Shown here piece by piece: positions 56,497 to 64,000 of a stretch of DNA of 64,000 nucleotides (position 1 is the stretch's first letter; each line of letters begins with the position of its first letter). A program made the translations under genes and the position numbers. The notes beneath the pieces were generated by a model. It was not told the DNA's origin and did not search any database. It saw only the letters and a list, made by a program, of their open reading frames with translations. Origin of the DNA: Helicobacter sp. 11S02596-1 (GTDB lineage Bacteria; Campylobacterota; Campylobacteria; Campylobacterales; Helicobacteraceae); NCBI RefSeq assembly GCF_002272825.1, contig NZ_MLAM01000010.1, positions 1 through 64,000 of the forward strand. The letters run 5' to 3'.

Positions 56497-57975
56497 ATGT
56501 TTGACTTTAGTGCCTCAATGCCTGCCAAAATTGCATTCAAAAAAATAATGTCTGACAATCTCACGCCGTTGATGGTGCTTGAAAACACCGCTGCGAGGGT
56601 GCTTTTGGAATCAGCCTATCAAGAAACAGGAAAGGAAAGATATTCCTTAATGATGCTCTCCTGCGCATTTTTGGTTGTCAAAAATCTTGGGAAATACACC
56701 CTCTTAGCAGAGAATTTCACACTCGATCTCAGCACAAAAGATAGTAGCAAAAAATTCCTAGACTGGCTGGAGTTTTTTAGGGATCTTTCCCCGCAAAAAC
56801 CCCAAGAACTCGAGCATATCCCGCTTCCCTTAGGCGGGATGGGGTATTTGGGTTATGAATTTTTTGAAGAAATAGAAAACATCGTATTTGACAAACCCAA
56901 AATCATCAATACTTACGATTGTGCGTTTATTTTCGGGCGGGATTTTCTCATTTTTGACCATCTTTATGATGAGGCGTATATCGTGAGTGTTGGGTATGCC
57001 AAAGAAAACCAAGACACCCCTTTGGAAGCCAATATCAAAGCGATTGAAGAAAAACTACTCCATATCAAACCCACTATCAAGCCCATCCCCCCATCACAAA
57101 AAACCACTCCCACCCAAATCATCTCCAAAGACAAGCAAGACGATTATATCCACGCTATTAAGTGCGTGCAAGATGAGATTTATGCGGGCAATTTGCTCCA
57201 GTGCGTCCCCTCGCAAAGTATGCAAATCAAAACCGATCTTCCCCCCTTGCAGGCGTATCGGAATTTACGGCACAAAAACCCCAGCCCCTATATGTTTTAT
57301 TTTGATTTTTGTGATTTCAAGATTTTGGGGGCTTCTCCTGAAGTGATGATTAAGTCTCAAAATGCCACCCTCACGCTTCGCCCCATCGCTGGCACACGCC
57401 CTAGAGGTGAAACACCCGCAAAAGATCTGCATAATGAAAAAGAGCTTTTAAATGATGAAAAAGAAAATGCCGAACATTTGATGTTAGTCGATCTTGGCAG
57501 AAATGACATCGGCAAGGTTGCTGTTGCTGGTAGCGTGAGGGTTAGCGAATTTAAATCGATTGAAAAATATTCCAAAGTAATGCACATCGTTTCTGAAGTT
57601 ACCGGCAAGCTAGATACCCAACGATATACATCCAAAGACGCCATTTATGCGACATTTCCTGCTGGAACGATCAGTGGCGCACCCAAAATCCAAGCGATCA
57701 AAACCATCAATGCCCTCGAACCCCACAAACGTGGGATTTACTCCGGGCTTATCGGGTATTTTGATAGGAATGGCGATCTTGATAGTGCCATCATCATCCG
57801 CACAGCAGTCTATCAAGATGGGATTTATTATCTCCAAGCGGGGGCGGGTATTGTCTATGATTCTAATCCAGAAAGCGAATATATCGAAACCAAAAACAAA
57901 ATGCTTGCCCTCATCGAAGCCATCACACAAGAAAACAGCGAAAATTCTCCGCAAAACTCCCTAAAGGTAAGATAA
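56497..57975 (+). CDS. trpE: Anthranilate synthase component I
   Basis: 492 residues. The N-terminal domain carries the tryptophan-binding LLESA motif (near 33-37). The chorismate-binding domain has LLQCVPSQ, PSPYMFYFDF, GASPEVM, RPIAGTRPRG and AGTISGAPK. It makes anthranilate from chorismate using ammonia from the TrpG domain. RBS CGGAGA. Its last base is the first base of trpGD. Confidence 0.95.
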   Translation: MFDFSASMPAKIAFKKIMSDNLTPLMVLENTAARVLLESAYQETGKERYSLMMLSCAFLVVKNLGKYTLLAENFTLDLSTKDSSKKFLDWLEFFRDLSPQKPQELEHIPLPLGGMGYLGYEFFEEIENIVFDKPKIINTYDCAFIFGRDFLIFDHLYDEAYIVSVGYAKENQDTPLEANIKAIEEKLLHIKPTIKPIPPSQKTTPTQIISKDKQDDYIHAIKCVQDEIYAGNLLQCVPSQSMQIKTDLPPLQAYRNLRHKNPSPYMFYFDFCDFKILGASPEVMIKSQNATLTLRPIAGTRPRGETPAKDLHNEKELLNDEKENAEHLMLVDLGRNDIGKVAVAGSVRVSEFKSIEKYSKVMHIVSEVTGKLDTQRYTSKDAIYATFPAGTISGAPKIQAIKTINALEPHKRGIYSGLIGYFDRNGDLDSAIIIRTAVYQDGIYYLQAGAGIVYDSNPESEYIETKNKMLALIEAITQENSENSPQNSLKVR

Positions 57976-59573
57976 TGATTTTACTTATCGATAATTATGA
58001 TTCTTTTACCTACAATCTTTATCAGGTTTTCTCAACATTCAATCACCCCGTCAAGGTCGCTAGAAGCGATATGATCACTATTGAAGAAATCAAAGCCATC
58101 AACCCGCAATATATCATCATCGGTCCAGGTCCCAAAACTCCCAAAGAAGCCGGGATTTCTATCCAAATCATCCAAGAACTCAAAGGGATTTATCCCATAC
58201 TTGGCATTTGTCTTGGACATCAAGCCATACTTGCGGCATTTGGCGTGCCTATTGTGAATGCCAAACACATCGTTCAAGGAAAAATACAACCCCTCAAACA
58301 CAATGCCCAAGGGGTTTTTAGAAATATCTCCCTTGACACGCCGGTTGTGCGCTACCATTCACTCGCTGGCAAAGAAGAAGACATCCCCGATTTTTTCACC
58401 ATCAGCGCATTTGCCCCCGATGGGGAGGTGATGGCAGTCGAACACAAGCACTACCAGCTTGTAGGATTGCAGTTTCACCCCGAATCTATCGGCACGCAAG
58501 AGGGCGAAAAAATGCTATTAAATTTTTTGCATTATCGCCGAGAAAGCGTCCCTATCAAAACCTATCTCAAAAAAACCCTCGCCCTCTGCAATCTGGAATT
58601 TCAAGAAGCCTATGATATTATGGACGAGCTCACGGAGGGCAATATGAGCGATGCGCAAATTGGCTCGTTATTCACATCGATGGAAATCAAAGGCGTGAAT
58701 GCTGAAGAGCTTGCCGGATTTGCTAGTGTGTTGAAAAAAAAAGCGGTCTCTTTTCCATTGCCTATAAACGGCGAAAAGCGTATGGATATTGTCGGGACTG
58801 GTGGGAGTCCAAACAAAACATTCAATGTCTCCACCACCGCTTCGCTATTGCTCGCCACAGCAGGCGTGAAAGTCATCAAACACGGCAATGGCGCGATCAC
58901 AAGCAAATCAGGTTCAGCAGATTTGCTCGCTAGATTGGGGATCAATGTCGATATGAGCGTATCGACGTGTATCCACTGCTACAATGAGTTAGGCATTACC
59001 TTTTTATATGCGCTCAAATTCCATTCAGCCCTGCGTTTTGCAAGTGCGGCGAGGAAGTCTCTGGGATTTAAGACCGCATTCAATCTCATCGGTCCTTTAG
59101 CAAATCCCGCTGCAGTTACGCACCAATTCATCGGCGTTTTTAACAAAAACTACACCGAAAAAATGGCAGAAGCCCTTAATATATTAGGTATCAAGCGGGC
59201 TTTGGTGGTGAGTGGATTTGATGAATATGATGAAATTTCACTCTGCGCACCGACCAAAATCACCGAACTCAAAGATGGCAATATCAGCAGTTATGATTTT
59301 ACGCCCATTGAAGTCGGGCTTGATTATGCGAGGCATTCGATGTTAGTAGGCGGGGATAGCTTCACAAACAAAGAAATCACGCTTGAGATTTTCAACAATA
59401 TCCCATCGGTAAAAAGCGACTTGGTATGCCTTAACACGGGCGCTGGACTCTATCTCTATGGCTTAGCAGATTCGATATCTGATGGGTATTGGCAAGCAAA
59501 AGAAATCCTAAAAAGTAAAAAAGTATTTGATATTTTGGAAAGTTTTCAAAAACTCAGTCATCTTATATTATAA
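57975..59573 (+). CDS. trpGD: TrpG-TrpD fusion: anthranilate synthase amidotransferase / anthranilate phosphoribosyltransferase
   Basis: 532 residues. The class I glutamine amidotransferase domain (1-~190) has the nucleophile in GICLGHQ and FHPESIGT with the catalytic His/Glu. The TrpD domain (~200-532) has DIVGTGGSPNKTFNVSTTAS and KHGNGAITSKSGSADLL for PRPP. The same fusion occurs in Campylobacter. trpE-trpGD ends here: no trpC, trpF, trpB or trpA follows, and the next 500 bp are element A copies. Confidence 0.95.
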   Translation: MILLIDNYDSFTYNLYQVFSTFNHPVKVARSDMITIEEIKAINPQYIIIGPGPKTPKEAGISIQIIQELKGIYPILGICLGHQAILAAFGVPIVNAKHIVQGKIQPLKHNAQGVFRNISLDTPVVRYHSLAGKEEDIPDFFTISAFAPDGEVMAVEHKHYQLVGLQFHPESIGTQEGEKMLLNFLHYRRESVPIKTYLKKTLALCNLEFQEAYDIMDELTEGNMSDAQIGSLFTSMEIKGVNAEELAGFASVLKKKAVSFPLPINGEKRMDIVGTGGSPNKTFNVSTTASLLLATAGVKVIKHGNGAITSKSGSADLLARLGINVDMSVSTCIHCYNELGITFLYALKFHSALRFASAARKSLGFKTAFNLIGPLANPAAVTHQFIGVFNKNYTEKMAEALNILGIKRALVVSGFDEYDEISLCAPTKITELKDGNISSYDFTPIEVGLDYARHSMLVGGDSFTNKEITLEIFNNIPSVKSDLVCLNTGAGLYLYGLADSISDGYWQAKEILKSKKVFDILESFQKLSHLIL

Positions 59574-60076
59574 CTACTCGGTTTGTTTGGCAACAAACCT
59601 GAAGACCGCTACGCAAGGCAAAGCCTCGCTTCGCTCCTAAAGTAAGCATTTCACACCCAAGCTTTGCTTGTGTGTTGGAAATAAGTTTCTAAGGTTTTCA
59701 TTATAGTTACTCGGTTTAATTTTTTCTCTGAAAAATTAAACCTGAAGACCATTCCAAGAGGCAAAGCCTCTTTCCATTCCTAAAGTAACCATCTCACACC
59801 CAAGCCTTAGGCTTGTGCGTTCGAAATAAATTTTAAAGGTGTTGGTTTGGGCTTCACCCAAACCTGAAGATCACTGCGGGCAGTGAATTAAGGTTTGGGC
59901 GTATTGCTATGCTCCTTTTGTCGCATATCGCAATCGCCACGCAGAACCAAAAAAGATAAGCAGTTATCTTTAAGGATAGGGTTATATCCTGCTAACGCAG
60001 GAATATCAACCTGTTTTCTAAGGTTTTCATTATGTTTTACGCAATTTGTCTTTTTGGCAAACCGCGTCCGCCATAA
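59574..60076 (+). repeat. Element A cluster, copy 6 (three tandem units)
   Basis: Unit 1 (59574-59708): GGTTTGTT/AACAAACC, TGAAGACC, AGGCAAAGCCT, CTCCTAAAG, end TTCTAAGGTTTTC. Unit 2 (59709-59838): GGTTTAATTTTT/AAAAATTAAACC, TGAAGACC, AAGAGGC/GCCTCTT, TTCCTAAAG. Unit 3 (59839-60037): GGTTTGGG/CCCAAACC, TGAAGATC, an AAGATA/TATCTT hairpin with loop AGCAGT, GGGTTAT, TCCTGCTAACGCAGGA, ATCAACCT, TTCTAAGGTTTTC. It occupies the whole trpGD-htrA gap. Confidence 0.87.
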
Positions 60077-60083
60077 TAAAATT

Positions 60084-61508
60084 TTATTTTGTTACGATGG
60101 TTTTGATCCCATTGCTACCATAAACCAAAATCCTTTTTGTCTTGCCTTTGTATTTATTCAAGGCATTGGTAAAATCTGCTGTTGATTTGATAGTAATATC
60201 TTCGATTTGAGAAATAATATCCCCTTGCATAAAGCCAGCATCTTCAGCAGCAGAATTTTCAGCCACAGAGCTTACTATCACCCCGTTAATGTCATTGGGG
60301 ATTTTGTATTTTTGTCGGATTTGCGGGGTGAGGGTCTCGACTTTTAGCCCACTGAGCTGTCCTTGCATATTGTCTTTGGGGACACTTACTTCATTCTTGC
60401 TGTTATTTTTTCTCTCTGCTAGGGTGATCGTAGCAGTATGCTCTTTTTTATCCCTGATGTATTTGAGCGTGATTTTTTGATTGGGATGGAGCGAACCAAT
60501 GATATTTTTGAGTTCCGCAGCGTCATTGATCTTTTTGCCATCAACCTCGGTAATAAGATCCCACACCATCAAGCCGGCTTTCTTAGCGGGCGAATCTTTT
60601 TCAAGGCTGATAACCACCGCACCTTGTTTGCCAGCATAAGTCCCCCGCAAATCATTGCTGACATCTTGAATACCCACGCCCAAAAATCCTCGTTCAATCT
60701 TGCCATTTTTCACCAACTGGGTTACGACACTTTTTACCATATTTGAAGGGATCGCAAAGCCAATGCCGTGATTCCCGCCTGTTCTTGAGATGATAGCGGT
60801 ATTGATACCCACGAGCGCCCCACGGCTATCGATGAGCGCACCACCAGAATTTCCCGGATTGATAGAAGCATCAGTTTGGATAAAATTTTCATAATTATTA
60901 ATACCCATCCCATTTTTGTTGAGCGCTGAGACAATGCCCTGCGTTACGGTCTCACCGACACCAAAGGGATTGCCTATCGCAAATACCACATCGCCGACTA
61001 ACAAATCCGAGCTGTTGGAAAACTTGATAAATGGCAAGCCCTGTTTGTTGATACGGATGACTGCCAAATCCCCATCGGGATCTGCCCCAACAAGGGTCGC
61101 AGAATATTCTTGCGTGCTTCCAGGCAGGGTAACGGTGATTTTATCTGCCCCATCAATGACGTGATTATTGGTTACGATGTAGCCATCAGGTGAGATAATC
61201 ACCCCGCTCCCAAGCGCTCGCTCCACCCTGTCTTTGGGGATTTGATTATACAAATCGCCAAAAAATTGCTGGAAAAATGGGTCATTAAACATCGGATTAT
61301 TTGTGATCTGATTCCTGATCTTTTTTTGCGTTGAAATATTCACAACTGCCTGCGTGGCGTCTTTGACCGAAGCGTTGTAAGAATAAACCGCATTAGAAGA
61401 AATATCTGGACCCACACGCTTAGCGACACTTGGCATATCAGCAATGCTAAAGGCATTCAAACTCAATGCTGTAGCCAAAACCGCACTGATCAAAATTTTG
61501 TATTTCAT
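60084..61508 (-). CDS. htrA: Periplasmic/secreted serine protease HtrA (DegP)
   Basis: 474 residues: signal peptide MKYKILISAVLATALSLNAF, trypsin-like domain with His116 (TNNHVID), Asp147 (DGDLAVI) and Ser221 (NPGNSGGAL), and two PDZ domains. In H. pylori the secreted enzyme cleaves E-cadherin; here that is by homology. RBS TAGGAG. It is convergent with trpGD across element A copies. Confidence 0.97.
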   Translation of the reverse strand: MKYKILISAVLATALSLNAFSIADMPSVAKRVGPDISSNAVYSYNASVKDATQAVVNISTQKKIRNQITNNPMFNDPFFQQFFGDLYNQIPKDRVERALGSGVIISPDGYIVTNNHVIDGADKITVTLPGSTQEYSATLVGADPDGDLAVIRINKQGLPFIKFSNSSDLLVGDVVFAIGNPFGVGETVTQGIVSALNKNGMGINNYENFIQTDASINPGNSGGALIDSRGALVGINTAIISRTGGNHGIGFAIPSNMVKSVVTQLVKNGKIERGFLGVGIQDVSNDLRGTYAGKQGAVVISLEKDSPAKKAGLMVWDLITEVDGKKINDAAELKNIIGSLHPNQKITLKYIRDKKEHTATITLAERKNNSKNEVSVPKDNMQGQLSGLKVETLTPQIRQKYKIPNDINGVIVSSVAENSAAEDAGFMQGDIISQIEDITIKSTADFTNALNKYKGKTKRILVYGSNGIKTIVTK

Positions 61509-61597
61509 AAATTGCTCCTATTTTTAAGGTGGTTTTAAAGAAAAATAATAAATCAAAATAATAAATGCTTAAAAAACTAAGAAAACCAGCCTAACGC

Positions 61598-62080
61598 TCA
61601 CAAACAAATCACTCGCCACGCCTCAAGTAATGCTTCTAGGCTACACCGTGCATTTGCAGGGCTACTTGAGGGAAGCACGACAATATCACGCCCAAGCTTG
61701 GGATAACAATGCCTTTGATAGAGTTCGCCAGCTTTCTTGCCATTGGCAAAAATCTTTTTGACACAAGAATTTTCAAGGATCAAGCCCAAATCATTCGGCA
61801 GGGCATTTTGAATGCTCCCATCACTTGAACCCTCAATCTCACAACTTGCAATCACATCCCACAACGCAATATGATGGGCGAGCAAAAAATCACGCCTCGC
61901 AGGGATGTCTGCCAAAAAAGGTTCGCCAAATAATCGGCTCAAAATTTTCCAAAATCGATTTTGTGGGTGATGGTAATAAAAATTTTGTCTTGAAGTCTTT
62001 GAGGGAAATGAACCCAAAATCAAAATTTCAGAATTTTTATCAAAAACAGGTGCAAAGGGGTGTTTTTCAAACGATTTCAC
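61598..62080 (-). CDS. DNA-deoxyinosine glycosylase / uracil-DNA glycosylase superfamily
   Basis: 160 residues with the UDG-superfamily fold: ILILGSFPSKTSR, the YYHHPQNRFWKIL motif, DVIASCEIEGSSDGSI and the C-terminal LPSSSPANA. This set matches the small deoxyinosine glycosylase-type family; substrate specificity is inferred. Its start overlaps rocF by 4 nt, so the two are co-translated. Confidence 0.82.
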   Translation of the reverse strand: MKSFEKHPFAPVFDKNSEILILGSFPSKTSRQNFYYHHPQNRFWKILSRLFGEPFLADIPARRDFLLAHHIALWDVIASCEIEGSSDGSIQNALPNDLGLILENSCVKKIFANGKKAGELYQRHCYPKLGRDIVVLPSSSPANARCSLEALLEAWRVICL

Positions 62081-63054
62081 CGCTGTAGCTCTAGTTTTGT
62101 GATGGCGCTCGAAACAATCTGGGTAAGCACTTCATTGTCTTGGGAATGAGAATCTTTTAAAGCAGGATTAAACTCGGTAAATTCAATCGCAATCAGCTTT
62201 TGGGCGAATCGCTCAATCAAAAGCCCGATAAACCTATCAAGCTCAACGGGATAAAGCCCGTTATTTTCCCTCACCCCTGTAGAGGTAAAAATCTTCCCAT
62301 CAAGCACATCAACATCCACGCTTAGATAAATGCGATCAACATTCTGCAAGCAACTAGCGATTTTATCTACCACACCAGCAATATCTTTGCGGATCTCTGC
62401 AACACGATAAAGGGGGATCTGGAATTTTCTAATCACCTCTCTTTCGGACTTTTCCATACTTCGCACGCCAGCATAAACGAGATTTTGAGGGGCAATGCGA
62501 TTATCTTGCGGGGCTAGCGAGCATAATTTTTTCCATTGGTTTTTTTGTGTGGGCGTGAGTGTATTTTCCCCCGATGTAACCACATCAAGCACCCCGCCTA
62601 AGGGCATCCCGTGGATATTTCCTGAAGGCGAATCATAAGGGGTATGCAAATCAGAATGCGCATCCACCCAGATAATCCCGATGGATTCTTTGGGGTAGGC
62701 TTTTTTGCAAGCTTGCAGGCTACCAAGGGCGTTGGAATGATCCCCGCTTAAGATCACAAGTCGCTTCCTTTCTGCCATCACAGAAGACATCGCCGGGATT
62801 AATTTATCTTTGAAAAACCCATAAATCGCTTCGATATTTTTCGCATAATCAATCGCTTTTGCTCGCTCGCAAGGTTCAAAATCTGCTTCACTTTCACCAG
62901 CAAAATCTGCAAAGTCATTGAAAATTTTGAGGGCATTTGCCATCAAGGGCTGATGGGATTTTTTTAACAACGTATCGAGCAAGCCCACGCCTTGGGCAGC
63001 CCCTCTTTTAGAAGCCCCGATGTCTGAATAGATTTCTATAATCTGCAATTCCAT
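62077..63054 (-). CDS. rocF: Arginase
   Basis: 325 residues, ureohydrolase fold: His106 (SGDHS), Asp131/His133/Asp135 (DAHSD), Asp247/Asp249 (SVDVD) form the binuclear metal site, and EFTEFNP is present. The KNQWKKLCSL segment (171-180) resembles the extra motif known from H. pylori RocF. It converts arginine to ornithine and urea, feeding urease and lowering host arginine. The glycine after DVLD replaces the usual proline. Confidence 0.92.
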   Translation of the reverse strand: MELQIIEIYSDIGASKRGAAQGVGLLDTLLKKSHQPLMANALKIFNDFADFAGESEADFEPCERAKAIDYAKNIEAIYGFFKDKLIPAMSSVMAERKRLVILSGDHSNALGSLQACKKAYPKESIGIIWVDAHSDLHTPYDSPSGNIHGMPLGGVLDVVTSGENTLTPTQKNQWKKLCSLAPQDNRIAPQNLVYAGVRSMEKSEREVIRKFQIPLYRVAEIRKDIAGVVDKIASCLQNVDRIYLSVDVDVLDGKIFTSTGVRENNGLYPVELDRFIGLLIERFAQKLIAIEFTEFNPALKDSHSQDNEVLTQIVSSAITKLELQR

Positions 63055-63139
63055 TATATTTTCTCCGATATGCCCAAATCATCACGATTGCCAAATCTGT
63101 TTTTTGTCAAAAAATACATTACGTAGCATAATGCAATAT

Positions 63140-63256
63140 AAACTGGGTTGATAACGAAATGCAACGCACGCCGTTATGACCCTATCCTTTAGGAATGGAA
63201 ATAGGCTTTGCCTCTTGTAATGGTCTTCAGATCCAGTTTTTAAAAACTGGATCGGT
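63140..63256 (-). repeat. Element A, copy 7
   Basis: Minus strand: GATCCAGTTTTT/AAAACTGGATC, TGAAGACC, AGGCAAAGCCT, CATTCCTAAAG, GGGTCAT, ATCAACCC. The stem of hairpin 1 is a third sequence type (GATCC). Confidence 0.82.
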
Positions 63257-63286
63257 AGGCATAATGTTTTTTTAGGCTTTCGTCTA

Positions 63287-63411
63287 TTAGGAGGGGGCGG
63301 GTTCTACTTGCGAAGCGTCGCCCGCCCCCTTCCTAAAACCTTCCCCCACCCACTGCACGCCCCCAATGCAATGCAGGATTAAAAAGCGTAGCTGGCTTTG
63401 GTTTGCTAGTA
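63287..63411 (-). repeat. Element B, copy 3 (diverged)
   Basis: GGAGGGGGCGGG pairs with CCCGCCCCCTTCC around a loop containing TTGCGAAG. The flank keeps TTTAATCCTG...GCATTGGGGGCGTG on the minus strand. The stem differs from copies 1 and 2 but still pairs. Confidence 0.82.
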
Positions 63412-63720
63412 GTTCAAGAATTGCTAACAAAAAAGCAATCTACGCTCTATCATCTTGACCACTAAGGAGGTGGGTCAGGGTTTGGGGGAGTTTTCTGACC
63501 CACCCACCCGATGGGATATAGAAACCCACCCACCCTGCGGACTTCGCAAAGAGCATACCAATACGCCCAAACCTTTAAAAAAGCCAACTGCTTGGCTTGA
63601 CTAGCCTCGCACGGCGATACGTTTATGCCCGTAAGGGCATAGCAGACGGCTAGCCCCTTGTCTCCCTCAAGGGAAAACAAAACAGGGAAACTTTTAACCT
63701 ACCTTTAAGCCCCAAAACCT
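63412..63720 (-). repeat. Hairpin-rich repeat module upstream of last gene
   Basis: Non-coding stretch with AGCCAA/TTGGCT (loop CTGC, about 63585), TATGCCC/GGGCATA (about 63623-63641), CGGCTAG-type arms, CCCTTGAGGG-like and TCAGGGTTTGGGGG..CTGACCC pairs. The first two match hairpins of the 49.2-kb copy with changed stems and shared loops. A 72-codon reading frame here is not considered a gene. Confidence 0.7.
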
Positions 63721-63758
63721 GAGTAAAAAATAATTTCCTAATAATTTAAATTTTTGTA

Positions 63759-63764
63759 TATAAT
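63759..63764 (+). promoter_or_regulatory. -10 box of the NTF2-like gene
   Basis: TATAAT with TG two bases before (TGTATATAAT context), 42 nt upstream of ATG 63806. Confidence 0.55.
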
Positions 63765-63805
63765 CCTATTTTATTCATAAAAATTAATCTAATAAGGAAA
63801 ATATA

Positions 63806-64000
63806 ATGCAAACAAAAGCCATCGTCCAAGAATGCTTCCAAAAGATTTTAGAAGAAGGGAAAATCGATAATACCACGATTGAACATTATTTTTCCAAAAA
63901 CTACACACAATGCGTCAATGGTATCCAAATCGATTTTGAAAACTTCAAATCCCATTTGCACAAGCAAAGAGAAACCATTCAAACCATTACCATAAAATTT
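63806..64000 (+). CDS. NTF2-like / SnoaL-like small protein, 5' part
   Basis: 65 codons to the window edge (MQTKAIVQECFQKILEEGKI..., HYFSKNYTQCVNGIQIDFENF). The helix-helix-FxxNYxQ..G..IDFENFKSHL pattern is that of cone-fold nuclear-transport-factor-2-like proteins with unknown ligand. RBS AAGGAAA. Truncated by the window. Confidence 0.7.
   Translation, partial: MQTKAIVQECFQKILEEGKIDNTTIEHYFSKNYTQCVNGIQIDFENFKSHLHKQRETIQTITIKF

Noticed and set aside
63462-63680. 72-codon minus-strand frame
   Set aside because: Lies in hairpin-rich repeat sequence, has no ribosome site and its peptide mirrors the repeat modules.
38524-63720. Repeat gaps as insertion sequences or prophage remnants
   Set aside because: No transposase, integrase, phage gene or target-site duplication could be found in or beside them.

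Overview
The window reads as a chromosome segment of a non-pylori Helicobacter (Campylobacterota). The blocks lutABC/lctP, murG-fliW-valS, hefABC, a Lys-Glu-Val-Asp-Glu tRNA operon, an HtrA with the catalytic numbering H116/D147/S221 and an arginase carrying a WKKLCSL-type insert all match Helicobacter gene families and arrangements. A type II-C CRISPR-Cas system and a Campylobacter-like (Cts) DNA-uptake/type II secretion operon are present as well. Genus assignment is an inference from these families; no species is claimed.

Layout. 1-4340: 5' part of a very large autotransporter on the minus strand, switched by a 12-G tract and OFF in this sequence. 4656-9117: uvrB, two small coiled-coil genes and priA. 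9118-14294: TsdA-type dihaem cytochrome c, an AAA ATPase with a CDF metal exporter, and der. 14404-18006: a periplasmic protein, a five-tRNA operon with a clear promoter, cinA-like pncC, ppk2 and recO. 18051-21516: a phosphatase-accD-rlmH-dksA-membrane protein operon. 21541-21902: a rod-shaped RNA candidate resembling 6S RNA and a Cys-rich membrane peptide. 21972-27260: CRISPR array, tracrRNA, cas2, cas1 and cas9. 27321-31597: murG, fliW and valS. 31666-38523: seven-gene DNA-uptake/type II secretion-like operon. 38893-40152: orphan hsdS. 40349-48800: bcp, lutCBA, lctP, a cysteine-synthase family gene, metB and an AI-2E family permease. 49378-50750: dapF and an outer-membrane protein. 51164-56305: hefCBA tripartite efflux pump. 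56497-59573: trpE and a trpGD fusion. 60084-63054: htrA, a deoxyinosine/uracil glycosylase family gene and arginase. 63806-64000: start of an NTF2-like gene.

The CRISPR locus is complete: cas9 keeps D8, E527, H607 and D764, the array has eleven full repeats at an exact 66-bp period, each repeat ends in an extended -10 box, and a tracrRNA lies about 70 bp after the array on the same strand. The tracrRNA tail shares a block with the Campylobacter jejuni tracrRNA and can form the same intertwined stems.

The least explained content is intergenic. Six gene-free gaps (38.5, 40.2, 48.8-49.3, 50.8-51.2, 59.6-60.1 and 63.1-63.7 kb) hold copies of modular repeats in both orientations. Each module is a hairpin whose stem sequence changes between copies while both arms change together, next to invariant single-stranded motifs (TGAAGACC; loops TTGCGAAG and ACTGCTT). 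Two inverted copies bracket the orphan hsdS. I do not recognise this family and regard it as the best candidate for something undescribed.
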